Shown here: piece by piece, positions 8,213 through 17,030 of the stretch
Layout of the letters: every line of letters starts with the position of its first letter
How positions within the stretch are numbered: the first letter of the stretch is position 1
NCBI RefSeq assembly: GCF_015160875.1
Contig: NZ_CP063374.1
Span: 7,257,501-7,321,500, forward strand
Reading direction: 5' to 3'
Source: Streptomyces chromofuscus
GTDB lineage: Bacteria; Actinomycetota; Actinomycetes; Streptomycetales; Streptomycetaceae
DNA length: 64,000 nucleotides
Translations under genes and position numbers: made by a program
The notes under the pieces: model-generated
What the model was told of the DNA's origin: nothing
Seen by the model: only the letters and a program-made list of their open reading frames with translations
Database searches by the model: none

Positions 8213-8770
8213 CAGCGGGCCGGCGGCCCCACTCGCCCCGCACGATCGTCGCGTCGTCCCGGAGTCGGCCGGGCTGGGCGTCGAGCATCGAGTGGATCAG
8301 CTGGCGCAGCGTCTCCGGTGCCGGTTCACCGGCGGCGGTCGCCCGGATGACGTAGTCGGCGAACTGCTCCGGGCCGAAGAGGTCGCCGTTCCGGGTCCGC
8401 CCTCGGTGTCGCCGTCGGTGTACAGCAGCACCCGGTCGCCGGGCTTCAGCGCGATCTCGTGGACCTGACGGGACCGCCCGGCCGGCATCGACGGTATCCC
8501 CATCGGCGGATCGGCCTCCCGCCCATCGCGTCGACGAGCAGCCGCTGGTCCCGGATCAGCAGGGGTGCCGGGTGCCCGCAGTCGCTCCGGCGCAGCACAC
8601 CCCGCTGGCCAGGTCCAGCTGGGTGAGCGCGGCAGATCGGCGCCGGTGCGCCGCGCGTTGCGGCAGGCGGCCGGCGACACGGCCGTGGTCAGTCCCGACG
8701 CCAGGTCGTGGCCCATGGCGTCGAGGACTGCTGCGTGCAGGGCGGTCTCGGTGAGGGCGCCCGGCGCCTG
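8213..8770 (-). pseudogene. decayed SpoIIE-type phosphatase
   Basis: Reading the minus strand, pieces of a SpoIIE phosphatase appear in the right order but in different frames: a LHAAVLDA-like piece near 8740, MGHDLASGLTTAVS with ACRNARRTGADLP (about 8716-8640), then PMGIPS, SRQVHEIALKPGDRVLLYTDG (about 8500-8400), and finally ETLRQLIHSMLDAQPGRLRDDATIV (about 8320-8245). At least three frameshifts or small deletions separate them, and the normal stop is lost. No N-terminal sensor portion remains. It lies between the glycosylase and the SigB-type sigma gene, so it may once have belonged to that sigma factor's partner-switch. Confidence 0.75.
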
Positions 8771-8959
8771 CCCGCCGACGGGGGCGGGCCGACGGCGAGG
8801 CTGGCCCGGCGGCCGCCGCCGCGCCCGTGAGGGTCCGACTCACCAAGGTCCCGCCCGATAGGGGACCAAAGTCCCGAATACGGACAAGGGGGTCCCGGGC
8901 AGAGAGGGTCGGTAGGAAACGAACGCCACACCGGACCGAAAGGCTTCGAGGACCACACG

Positions 8960-9796
8960 ATGACGACTGCCGTCACCACAGCCCCGGCCGAGACCGTCGC
9001 CCGCCCGGCACGCGACGCCCCCGACACCGCGGTCGCCTTCCGCCGGCTGGCCGTCCTGCCCGACGGCCTGGAGAAGGAGCGGGTGCAGGAGGAGGTGCTT
9101 CGGGCATGGCTGCCGATGGCCCACCGGATCGCCTGGCGCTACCGGGACCGGGGGGAGAGCACCGACGACCTGCGGCAGGTCGCCGCGCTCGGACTGCTCA
9201 AGGCGATCCGCCGGTTCGATCCGGCGAGGGGCCCCTTCGAGCCGTTCGCGATACCCACGATCAGGGGTGAGCTGCGCCGCCACTTCCGCGACCGGATGTG
9301 GGACGTGCGGGTGCCCCGCCGGGTCCAGGAACTGCGCAACACGGTGCGGGCCGCCTACGTCGACCTGGCCAACGTCCCGGGCAGCCCTCGGCCCACTGTC
9401 ACCCAGCTGGCCCACCGCACCGGCCTGGACGAGGAGCAGGTGCGCGAAGGCATGGCGGCCCTGGAGAGCTACAGCGCCTTGTCCCTGGACGCGGCGAACG
9501 GCGACACCGGCGGCGATGCCGACGCCGACGGGCCGAGCCTGGCCGACCTCATGGGGGAACCCGACGACGGGTTCCAGCTCGTCGTCGACCGCGAGAGCGT
9601 CAAGGACGCGGTACGGCGGCTGCCGCAGCGCGAGCGCGCCATCCTCTACCTGCGGTTCTTCGAGGACTGGACCCAGCGCCGGATCGCCGAGCGCATGGGC
9701 ATCTCCCAGATGCACGTCTCCCGCCTGCTCACCCAGACGTGCGCCCGCATCCGCGACGAGACGCTGCAGATGGCGGAGGCCGGTGGACGCTGCTGA
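8960..9796 (+). CDS. SigB/SigF/SigG-family RNA polymerase sigma factor
   Basis: 278 residues, ATG 8960. Region 2 is clear: YRDRGESTDDLRQVAALGLL, then AIRRFDPARGPFEPFAIPTI and GELRRHFRDRMWDVRVPRRV. Region 3 (RPTVTQLAHRTGLDEEQV) and region 4 (LPQRERAILYLRFFEDW, QRRIAERMGISQMHVSRLL) follow. This is a stress/development type group 3 sigma factor, of which streptomycetes carry many. Activity is normally held by an RsbW-like anti-sigma; none is adjacent, only a decayed SpoIIE phosphatase upstream. Which of the paralogues it is cannot be told from sequence alone. Confidence 0.9.
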   Translation: MTTAVTTAPAETVARPARDAPDTAVAFRRLAVLPDGLEKERVQEEVLRAWLPMAHRIAWRYRDRGESTDDLRQVAALGLLKAIRRFDPARGPFEPFAIPTIRGELRRHFRDRMWDVRVPRRVQELRNTVRAAYVDLANVPGSPRPTVTQLAHRTGLDEEQVREGMAALESYSALSLDAANGDTGGDADADGPSLADLMGEPDDGFQLVVDRESVKDAVRRLPQRERAILYLRFFEDWTQRRIAERMGISQMHVSRLLTQTCARIRDETLQMAEAGGRC

Positions 9797-9893
9797 GGCG
9801 CGGCGTCGGGAGCCGCTCCCGGGCCGGCGTCGCGTGCCGTTCGCCGGCCGGCGTCAGCGGGGCCCGTGTCCCGCAACACTTCCCCGGCAGGTG

Positions 9894-10544
9894 TCAGTGG
9901 GCGTCCAGCGTCACCAGGCGTTCGCCGGCCGTCGTCCGTACCTCGTAGCGGTCGATCTGGTCGGGGTGCAGGGCGGTGGCGCCCCGCATGGTGTTGGAGC
10001 GGGCGTCGTGCCGGGGGACGGTCCAGTTGGTTGCCGTCTCCTCCGAGCCGTCCCCGCCGATCGCGACCAGTCGGCAGGCCCGGGGTCCGGCGGCGTCCTT
10101 CACCTCCAGCACCAGCTTGCTGCCCCAGGGCGCGTCCTCGCTGGTGACCTGGGCCCACACGCCCGAGCGCTCGTCCGTGGCCGAGACGCGCACCGCCCGC
10201 TCCCCGCCCTCGGCCACCATCGCGATCACGGGCCCCGCCACGGCGCACACCACCGCGGCGGCCACGGCGAGCAGCCGCAGCCGGCGTCCCGCCCGACGCC
10301 GCGCCGCGACCTCGCCGAGCAGCCGGTCCAGCAGTCGCGGCCCGGGCCCCGCCAGGGGATGCACCGCGCGCGGGGTGGCCCGTCGGTAGAGCAGCAACTG
10401 CCGTGCCGTGGGGCCGAACTCGGTGACCTGCAAGGAGCACTGAGGGCACTCCATGAGGTGGTCCTCGAAACGGAAGGCGTCCGCCTCCTCCAGCACGCCG
10501 AGCGCGTACGCGCCGACGTCGCGATGCCTCTCCAGGGACCTCAT
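9894..10544 (-). CDS. zinc-finger anti-sigma factor, single membrane helix
   Basis: 216 residues, ATG 10544. The N-terminal ~45 residues contain H-DVGAYALGVLEEADAFRFEDHLMECPQC, the H-x3-C-x2-C arrangement of ZAS anti-sigma domains. A transmembrane helix follows near residues 92-112 (LRLLAVAAAVVCAVAGPVIAM). The C-terminal ~100 residues form an exported domain (WAQVTSEDAPWGSKLVLEVKD, NWTVPRHDA). The design is a membrane anti-sigma with extracytoplasmic sensor. The likely partner is the ECF sigma gene at 11402-11947 on the same strand, though one unrelated gene lies between them. Confidence 0.85.
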   Translation of the reverse strand: MRSLERHRDVGAYALGVLEEADAFRFEDHLMECPQCSLQVTEFGPTARQLLLYRRATPRAVHPLAGPGPRLLDRLLGEVAARRRAGRRLRLLAVAAAVVCAVAGPVIAMVAEGGERAVRVSATDERSGVWAQVTSEDAPWGSKLVLEVKDAAGPRACRLVAIGGDGSEETATNWTVPRHDARSNTMRGATALHPDQIDRYEVRTTAGERLVTLDAH

Positions 10545-10751
10545 GCCGAATCCTCGTGCCGTTGGGTGCGGGTGGGGTTACTCGTTGCTCCCACCTGTAC
10601 GCACACGGCAGCGGAATCACTCAAGCCCGCCGCAGAATCGCAACCAAGGGGTTCGGAGCGGCCGGCCCCGGGGATTGGTCGGATTCCCGACGAATCCCGG
10701 AAGGGCCCGCCGGACGCCCGGAGCAGGCCTGGCGCGACCCCGCGGGACCGG

Positions 10752-11268
10752 TCAGAAGAGGTGGATGGCCAGGTGCCCCAGCGGCAGCCCCAGCTGCCAC
10801 GCCGGAGTCCACACCTTCGGTCCGTCGTCCTCGCCCACCGGCGCGCCGCCGCCCGGCACGGCGTTCAGGTCGGGCGCGAGCAGCTCGGTCTCCTCCAGCC
10901 AGCGCCAGGCCGCCTCCGCCAGCTCCAGGTCCGGCGCGGGCCCGCCGGCCTCCACCGCCTCGGTGGCCACCTGCGCCATCCGGTCGCGCACCCAGTCCTG
11001 CCAGGGCTGGTCGTAGGCCGTCAGCGACAGCCAGGTCTCCAGCTGGGAGACGACCCGGATGCCCGAGAGCTCGCCGTCGGTGTCGGACAGGAAGATCGTC
11101 AGTGCCAGGGCGTCCCGCCCGGCGCGGAACTCGAAGGACGTCGGCGGCATCAGGTCGCCGGTCCGCAGCAGTTCGTCGGCGATGTACTCGGCGTACAACC
11201 AGGCCATGGGAACGGTGAGTTCACCGCCCCCTGTGCCGCCCGTACTCTGTTGACCTCTGTGCTGCATC
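10752..11268 (-). CDS. conserved streptomycete hypothetical protein, acidic
   Basis: About 171 residues. I chose ATG 11268 because AGGAAGGG lies directly before it; an internal ATG (protein starting MAWLYAEYIADELL) and longer upstream versions are also possible. The conserved core is AEYIADELLRTGDLMPPTSF, then DALALTIFLSDTDGELSGIRV, WQDWVRDRM and a C-terminal WTPAWQLGLPLGHLAIHLF. No signal peptide or catalytic motif is evident. It lies between the ECF sigma and anti-sigma genes, same strand. I do not recognise a function. Confidence 0.7.
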
Positions 11269-11401
11269 CCTTCCTGCCTTCCTCCGGTGGTACGCGTCGC
11301 CCGACCCCGGCTCCCCGTCCGGAACACGGATGAGGACAGCCGATTACTCAACCGGGGTCTTCAGCAAGGCGCTTTACGGAGGTTTGACTCTGCTGTCGGT
11401 T

Positions 11402-11947
11402 TCACCGCAGGTCGGCCGCGTATCCAGGAAGCACCCGACGCAGGGCGCGCAGCGCGTAGAACGCCCGGGACTTCACGGTACCGGGCGGAATGCCGAGGGC
11501 CTGAGCGGCTTCCGCCACACTCGCCCCCTGGAAGTACACCAGCACCAGGACTTCACGATGTTCCGGCGTGAGTGTCTTCACAGCCTCGCGCACGTCGACG
11601 GTGGCGGCCGACCGCTCGGCGTGATCGGCGCACACCCGGGCGTTCTCCAGGACCGCGTCGCCGACCTCGGGCGGGCGGGCCTGCCGGGCCCGCCGGGCGT
11701 CGATCGCGAGCCGCCGGGCCACGGTCAGCAGCCAGGGCCGTACGGACTCGAAGGCGTCGGCGCGCAGCGCCTCGGGATGCTGCCAGGCGCGTACGAGGGT
11801 CTCCTGGACCAGGTCCTCGGCGCGCTGCCGGTCGCCGTCGCAGAGCCTGAGCAGCAGGGCGAAGAGCGGTCGGCCGTGCTCCCGCTGGAGCGCGGCGAGT
11901 TCGTGCTCGGCGGTCGTCCCGCCCGTGATGGTGGTTCCGGCCGTCAT
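11402..11947 (-). CDS. ECF-type RNA polymerase sigma factor
   Basis: 181 residues from ATG 11947. Region 2 is LLRLCDGDRQRAEDLVQETL, VRAWQHPEAL and VRPWLLTVARRLAIDARRAR. Region 4 is VREAVKTLTPEHREVLVLVY, GASVAEAAQALGIPPGTVKS, RAFYALRALRRVL. It is a group 4 (ECF) sigma with no extra C-terminal domain, typical of those bound by a zinc anti-sigma factor; that partner is probably the product of 9894-10544. It is divergent from the CapA lipoprotein gene at 12160 across 212 bases. Confidence 0.9.
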   Translation of the reverse strand: MTAGTTITGGTTAEHELAALQREHGRPLFALLLRLCDGDRQRAEDLVQETLVRAWQHPEALRADAFESVRPWLLTVARRLAIDARRARQARPPEVGDAVLENARVCADHAERSAATVDVREAVKTLTPEHREVLVLVYFQGASVAEAAQALGIPPGTVKSRAFYALRALRRVLPGYAADLR

Positions 11948-12159
11948 GGCCGTATGGCATCGCAGGGGGCGGTTTCGGGACAGGGACCGCGCACGGCGGT
12001 GCGACGGACGGTCGAACGCGTCGGCGAACGGTGCGACGAACGGTCCGCCTCGCCCGCTCGGGCGACGCGGACGGGTTAAAGGGGCCCCTGAGGCTGTTTG
12101 CGGTCGTGTTCAACTTCGTACCTATTTGTGTGGATATACGACCGTACTGGGGTGAGCTG

Positions 12160-13329
12160 ATGATCGTACGCATCGCACGCAGACGACAGGTGGCCCTGGC
12201 CCTGACCGTTCTGCTCGCGGCGGCCGCCGCCTGCCAGGCCCGCGACGAGGAGCCCGTCGCGCGCACGGCCGGCCCGCCGGCCTCCGCGAGCGTCGGAGCC
12301 CGCGCCTTCACCCTCGTCGCCTCCGGCGGCGTCCTGCCGCACACGTCCGCCATCGAGCAGGCCCGCTTCGACGCCGGCGGCGTGGGCCACGACTTCCGGC
12401 CCATGCTGGCCGCCGTGCAACCCCTCGTCTCCCGCGCCGATGTGGCCCTGTGTCACCTGGAGACGGTGTTCGGCGAGAACGGCCACTACTCGGGCCCTCC
12501 CGTCCTCAAGTCCCCGCCGGAGATCGCCCAGGGCCTCGCCGACACCGGTTACGACGGCTGCGCCACCGCCTCCGACCACAGCCTCGACGACGGCGTCGCG
12601 GGCATCCGCCGCACCATGGACACTCTCGACCAGGTCGGTGTCCGGCACGCCGGGACCGCGCGCACCGAGCAGGAGGGGCGCACGGTCACCTTCCTGCCGG
12701 CGGGCACGGCGAAGGTCGCCCACGTCGCCTACGCCTTCGGCACCAGGGGGCGCCCGCTTCCCGCCGAGCAGTACTGGGCCGTCAACCTGATCGACGAGGC
12801 CCGGATCGTCGCCGACGCCCGGGCCGCCCGGCAGGCCGGCGCGGACGTGGTGGTCGTCTCCCTGCACTGGGGCACGGAGTGGCAGGACGAGCCGGACGAG
12901 CGGCAGCTGTCCCTGGCCCGGACCCTCACCGCCGCCACCACCGGCGGCCGCGCCGACATCGACCTCGTCCTCGGTACTCACGCCCACGTCCCGCAGGCGT
13001 ACGAGAAGGTCAACGGCACCTGGGTGGTCTACGGCATGGGCGACCAGGTCGCCGGCGAGCCGGCCAAGTCCCGGCGCGCTCCCGACCCGCGCGCCAACCA
13101 GTCCACCGTCGCCCGTTTCACCTTCGCGCCACCCACCCGCCCCGGCGGCCGCTGGGAGGTGACGAAGGCCGAGTTCATCCCGCAGGTGTTCGACATCGAC
13201 GCGGGACGGGTGGTCAACCTCAACTCGGCCCTGGCCAGCGGCGCCGACATGGTCGGCGTGCGCGACCGCATCCAGCGGGTCGTCCTCAGCCGGGGCGCGG
13301 GACAGGACGGGCTGGTGATGGGGGAGTAG
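12160..13329 (+). CDS. CapA-family (poly-gamma-glutamate synthesis-like) lipoprotein
   Basis: About 389 residues. ATG 12160 is preceded by GGGGTGAG. The N-terminus is a lipoprotein signal: basic RIARRRQ, a hydrophobic run, then LLAAAAACQ with the lipid-acceptor Cys. The metallophosphatase-like CapA fold shows ASGGVLPH (metal-binding Asp replaced in this strand by Gly), CHLETVFG, TASDHSLDDG (where typical members have ANNHxLD), VSLHWGTEW and LGTHAHVPQAYEKVNGTWVVYGMGD. The changed metal-site residues suggest altered or lost hydrolase activity. A second CapA protein at 59268 keeps the usual GDVMLGRGVD and ANNHVLD. Upstream DNA at about 12110-12150 is the most AT-rich nearby and probably holds its promoter. 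Confidence 0.85.
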   Translation: MIVRIARRRQVALALTVLLAAAAACQARDEEPVARTAGPPASASVGARAFTLVASGGVLPHTSAIEQARFDAGGVGHDFRPMLAAVQPLVSRADVALCHLETVFGENGHYSGPPVLKSPPEIAQGLADTGYDGCATASDHSLDDGVAGIRRTMDTLDQVGVRHAGTARTEQEGRTVTFLPAGTAKVAHVAYAFGTRGRPLPAEQYWAVNLIDEARIVADARAARQAGADVVVVSLHWGTEWQDEPDERQLSLARTLTAATTGGRADIDLVLGTHAHVPQAYEKVNGTWVVYGMGDQVAGEPAKSRRAPDPRANQSTVARFTFAPPTRPGGRWEVTKAEFIPQVFDIDAGRVVNLNSALASGADMVGVRDRIQRVVLSRGAGQDGLVMGE

Positions 13330-13337
13330 CCCGGTGG

Positions 13338-13844
13338 TCAGTTGACGTCGACGTGGTCGAACAGCTTCAGCATTTCGCCCAGCACCCGTACACAGGCGCG
13401 CACGTCGGCGTCCGTCAACTCGCCCCCGACCTCGCGCAGCACGGTGTGCTCGCGGGCGACGACGGCGGTGATCGCCGCGCGGCCCTGGGCCGTGAGCCGG
13501 ATCAGCGACGACCGCTGGTGCGCCGGATTGGGGATGCTCTCCACCAGGCCGCGCGCCGCGGCGTCGTTGACCATCCGCTGCACGAACTGCCGGCTGATGG
13601 CCTGCGCGCGGCCCATCTGCGGGACGGTCATCGGCCCGTGCTTGTGCAGCAGGTCCAGTACGGCGCGCACGCCGACCGACAGCCCCTCGACGGCCTCCCC
13701 CTGCTCCACCTTGCGCTGGACGCGCCGGTAGAGCGGGACGGCGGCCTGGAACCCGCCGACCTGCTCGCCGCGGCCGAGCGGCCGGCCGGCACCGTCACGG
13801 ACGGCCGCTCGGTCACCGTCGACGGCACCGGCCACTACCCCCAC
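13338..13844 (-). CDS. MarR-family regulator, 5' end apparently lost
   Basis: From about 13757 downward the product reads FQAAVPLYRRVQRKVEQGEA, GVRAVLDLLHKHGPMTVPQM, the winged-helix part AISRQFVQRMVNDAAARGLV, then SSLIRLTAQGRAAI and a C-terminal dimer helix. This is nearly a whole MarR protein (~136 residues). The extra N-terminal residues encoded up to 13844 are simply the antisense of a hydrolase fragment on the other strand. The natural start and promoter therefore seem to have been removed by a deletion joining near 13757-13790. Whether any start codon now serves it is unclear. Confidence 0.6.
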   Translation of the reverse strand: MGVVAGAVDGDRAAVRDGAGRPLGRGEQVGGFQAAVPLYRRVQRKVEQGEAVEGLSVGVRAVLDLLHKHGPMTVPQMGRAQAISRQFVQRMVNDAAARGLVESIPNPAHQRSSLIRLTAQGRAAITAVVAREHTVLREVGGELTDADVRACVRVLGEMLKLFDHVDVN

Positions 13845-13916
13845 CTGGAGAAGCCGGAAGTCTTCACCAAGACCCTGCTGGACTTCCTCCGCGGCCTTCC
13901 GGGCCCGCCGTTCTGA
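13790..13916 (+). pseudogene. C-terminal scrap of an alpha/beta hydrolase
   Basis: The plus strand encodes VTVDGTGHYPHLEKPEVFTK followed by a short leucine-rich helix and TGA 13914-13916. This is the signature ending of alpha/beta hydrolases, with the catalytic His in GTGHYPHLEKP. No nucleophile elbow, oxyanion region or start remains. The fragment is head-to-head with the truncated MarR gene, so a deletion took both 5' ends and the shared promoter region. Confidence 0.7.
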
Positions 13917-13923
13917 TCACGCC

Positions 13924-15336
13924 CTACGCGCCGGCCAGCTTCGAGTGCCGGTACGAGTAGGCGAAGTAGATCACCAGGCCCAGCGCGAACCACACGGCGA
14001 AGCGGGCCCAGGTCTGCCACTGCAGGAACGTGATCAGCCAGACCGAGAAGAGGACACCCACCGCCGGCACGAACGGCATCCACGGCGTGCGGAAGCTACG
14101 CGGCAGATCGGGCTGCCGGTAGCGCAGCACGATCACCGCGATGCACACCACCACGAACGCCAGCAGAATCCCGATGTTGGTCAGCTCGGCCGCCTCGCCG
14201 ATCGGCAGGAACCCGGCGATGACGGCCGACGCCACCCCCGCGATCCATGTCACCCGCGTCGGCACGTGGCGGGTCGGGTGCGTCTTCGCGAACCACTTCG
14301 GCAGCAACCCGTCCCGGGACATCGAGAACCACACACGGGTGACGCCCAGCAGGAACGTGAACATCACCGTGAGGATGCCGATGATCGCGCCCACCGCGAT
14401 CACGTTCGCCAGGCGATCGAGTCCCACCGACTCGAACGCCGTGGAGAAGCCGCTCTCCGGGTCGATCTCCGTGTACTTCTGCATGCCCGTCAGCACCAGG
14501 CACGCCGCCACGTACAGCACCATCGAGATCGCCAGCGAGTAGATGATCGCCTTCGGCATGTGCCGCTGCGCGTCCTTCGACTCCTCGGCCGCCGTGGACA
14601 TGGCGTCGTAGCCGAAGACCGCGAAGAAGACGGTGGCCGCACCGGTGAACGCCCCGCCGAGACCGTACGGGAAGAACGGGTTGTAGTTCGCCGTGTCGAT
14701 GTAGAACACGCCGACGCCGATGACCAGCAGCACCACCAGCACCTTCAGCACGACCACCACCATCTCGAAGCGGGCCGCGTTCTTGATGCCGAGGTTCAGC
14801 AGGTAGGCGATGAACAGGCACAGCACCGCCGCGAAGAGGTCGACCTGGTGCCCCGGACCGGTGCCGGGCGCGCCCAGCATCCAGCTCGGCAGGTCGGCGC
14901 CCAACTGATTGATCAGGAAGTTGAAGTAGCCGGAGATGCCGATCGCGACCACCGCCACGATCGCCGTGTACTCCAGCAGCAGGTCCCAGCCGATGAACCA
15001 GCCCACCAGCTCGCCGAGGACCGCGTAGCCGTACGTGTAGGCGGAACCCGCCTTCGGGATGAGCCCCGCGAACTCGGCGTACGACAGCGCCGCCGCCGCG
15101 CTCGCCACGCCGGCGATGAGGAAGGACACGAGGACCGCAGGCCCGGCCGTGCCGTTGGCCACGGCGCCGGCGAGGGTGAAGATGCCCGCGCCGATGATGC
15201 CGCCGACACCGATCGCGGTCAGCTGCCACAGCCCCAGCGACCGCTCGAGCCGGGGCCCCTCGACGACTTCCGTCTCTTCGATGTGCTCGATGGGTTTGCG
15301 GCGGAGAACTCCCTCGCCCATGCGGAGCGGGGCCAT
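13924..15336 (-). CDS. APC-family amino acid permease (CAT-like)
   Basis: About 470 residues. I prefer ATG 15336 (MAPLRMGEG), preceded by AAGAGGTGAGG; an ATG at 15381 lacks a ribosome site. Twelve or so membrane helices are evident, starting WQLTAIGVGGIIGAGIF, the APC consensus for the unwound first helix. ALSYAEFAGLIPKAGSAYTY and FGYDAMSTAAEESKDAQRHM are further family signatures. It should import cationic or other amino acids by proton symport. The universal stress protein gene 15423-15884 lies just upstream on the same strand, a recurrent pairing suggesting an operon. Confidence 0.9.
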   Translation of the reverse strand: MAPLRMGEGVLRRKPIEHIEETEVVEGPRLERSLGLWQLTAIGVGGIIGAGIFTLAGAVANGTAGPAVLVSFLIAGVASAAAALSYAEFAGLIPKAGSAYTYGYAVLGELVGWFIGWDLLLEYTAIVAVVAIGISGYFNFLINQLGADLPSWMLGAPGTGPGHQVDLFAAVLCLFIAYLLNLGIKNAARFEMVVVVLKVLVVLLVIGVGVFYIDTANYNPFFPYGLGGAFTGAATVFFAVFGYDAMSTAAEESKDAQRHMPKAIIYSLAISMVLYVAACLVLTGMQKYTEIDPESGFSTAFESVGLDRLANVIAVGAIIGILTVMFTFLLGVTRVWFSMSRDGLLPKWFAKTHPTRHVPTRVTWIAGVASAVIAGFLPIGEAAELTNIGILLAFVVVCIAVIVLRYRQPDLPRSFRTPWMPFVPAVGVLFSVWLITFLQWQTWARFAVWFALGLVIYFAYSYRHSKLAGA

Positions 15337-15422
15337 GCGCCTCACCTCTTCGCGATCGCCAAACGGCTGACGGCGGATCATGATGACTCAGTCAGGCACC
15401 CGAGCAAAGACGCCACGCACCG

Positions 15423-15884
15423 CTACGGCACGACTGTCACCGGCCAGCGTCCCGCTTTCACCAGCCGGATCGCCACCGAGCCGACGATCCGGTGGCCGGC
15501 CTGCTCGGAGGCGCCCACCACCACGGCGTCGGCCTTGAGCTCGTCCGCCGCCTTCACCAGCCCGCTGTAGGGGTCGCCGCGGAAGGTGTGGAACTCCCAC
15601 CGCACGTCGAACATCCCCTTGACGCGTTCGGTCGCGTCCCGGATCTGCGCCACCAGATCCTCGGCGATCTCGTCGGTGGTCGCCGCGACGGGTGCCCCGA
15701 AGGCCGCGCCCGCCGCCAGCACGGGCTGCACGTACACGAGTGCCAGCAGTGCGCGCTGCCGCCGGGCCAGGCCGGTGGCGTAGGCCGCGGCGCGCAGCGA
15801 GGAGTCGGAGCCGTCCACGCCCACCACGATGACCTTCGGCCCGTCCGTGCCGCGCTCGAACTGGTGCGAGTGCTGTTCCGTCAC
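15423..15884 (-). CDS. universal stress protein UspA family
   Basis: 153 residues, GTG 15884. One Usp domain: KVIVVGVDGSDSSLRAAAYA at the N-terminus, VYVQPVLAAG, then DAVVVGASEQAGHRIVGSVA and RWPVTVVP at the end. The usual ATP-binding G-2x-G-9x-G(S/T) is present only in altered form (GASEQAGHRIVGSVA), so nucleotide binding is uncertain. Transcribed with the permease downstream. Confidence 0.88.
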   Translation of the reverse strand: MTEQHSHQFERGTDGPKVIVVGVDGSDSSLRAAAYATGLARRQRALLALVYVQPVLAAGAAFGAPVAATTDEIAEDLVAQIRDATERVKGMFDVRWEFHTFRGDPYSGLVKAADELKADAVVVGASEQAGHRIVGSVAIRLVKAGRWPVTVVP

Positions 15885-16166
15885 GTCCCGAGGCTATCGG
15901 AAGGCACACCTCCGCCCGCCGGTCGGGAGCCCTCGGGCCGGCTCCCCGGGGTCGGCCGGGCCGCGGGCCCGGGCGTCCAGGGCCGGGCGGCCTGTGGGGT
16001 CGGTGCGATCGTCCCGCAACGGCCGGGGTGAGGACCCGTCCGTGGGAGACCGGGCCCGCTGGGCCGCCGCTCAGGTCGCCGTGGGCGTCGGCCGCCCGGG
16101 TGCTTTCCTGCCGCCGCGCCGGTGGCGCTGTGGTGGGTCGGGGGTGGGTGGGGCGACTGATGAGTC

Positions 16167-17000
16167 ATGAAGAAGGATCAGTTGCTCACCCGTCGACGGG
16201 CGTTGATCGCCGGAGTCGGGGTCCTGGGTGGGGCCGGCGCCGCCGGTCTGCTGACGCGGGGGACGGGCGGCGAGGCCGGACCGTCCGCCGCCCCCGCCCC
16301 CGGCCCCCCGGCGCGCCGCCCGCTCAAGCCCTCCGCCTACCGCCTGCAGCCCCTGGCCGGATACGGCCCGCCGGTCGACTCCGCCGGCACCCCGGTCCGC
16401 CGCGAACCCCTGCTGCGCATGACCGGCATCGGCCGCACCATGGTGCTCACCTTCGACGACGGCCCCGACCCGCGCTACACCCCCGACATCCTGAGCACCC
16501 TGCGCCAGTACGACGTGCGCGCGATGTTCTTCGTGTGCGGCGAGATGGCCGCCGAGCATCCGGACCTGCTCGCCGAGATGGCCGACGACGGACACGTCGT
16601 CGGCAACCACACCTGGTCCCACCCCCTCCTCACCGGCCTGACCCGCGGACGCATCCGAGCCGAGATGGAACGCACCAGCGAGATCGTCGAGAAGGCGTAC
16701 GGCGAACGCCCGCTGTGGTTCCGCGCCCCCTACGGCGCCTGGAACCGCGCCGCCTTCCAGCTCGGCGCCGAACTCGGCATGGAACCCCTCGCCTGGACCG
16801 TCGACACCCTCGACTGGACCGAGCCCGGCACCCGCACCATCGTCGACCGGGTGGAGGGCGGCGCCGGCCCCGGCGTCGTGGTCCTCGCGCACGACGCCGG
16901 GGGCGACCGCTCGCAGAGCGTGTGGGCGCTGCGCGACTATCTGCCCCACCTGCTGGACGCCGGCTACCACATCACCGTGCCGCGCCGGTACCAGGTGTGA
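16167..17000 (+). CDS. secreted polysaccharide deacetylase (NodB domain)
   Basis: 277 residues, ATG 16167. The N-terminus has LTRRRALIAGVGVLGGAG, a twin-arginine-like export signal. The NodB domain (about residues 90-265) carries TFDDGPDPRYTPDIL with the catalytic and metal Asp, GNHTWSHPLL with the metal His pair, WFRAPYGAWN, WTVDTLDW and VVVLAHDAGG. These are complete, so an active metal-dependent de-N-acetylase of peptidoglycan or chitin oligomers is expected. It ends 30 bases before the convergent sortase gene. Confidence 0.9.
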   Translation: MKKDQLLTRRRALIAGVGVLGGAGAAGLLTRGTGGEAGPSAAPAPGPPARRPLKPSAYRLQPLAGYGPPVDSAGTPVRREPLLRMTGIGRTMVLTFDDGPDPRYTPDILSTLRQYDVRAMFFVCGEMAAEHPDLLAEMADDGHVVGNHTWSHPLLTGLTRGRIRAEMERTSEIVEKAYGERPLWFRAPYGAWNRAAFQLGAELGMEPLAWTVDTLDWTEPGTRTIVDRVEGGAGPGVVVLAHDAGGDRSQSVWALRDYLPHLLDAGYHITVPRRYQV

Positions 17001-17030
17001 ACGGCGGCCGCCCGCCCGGTCGGGGCGCGC

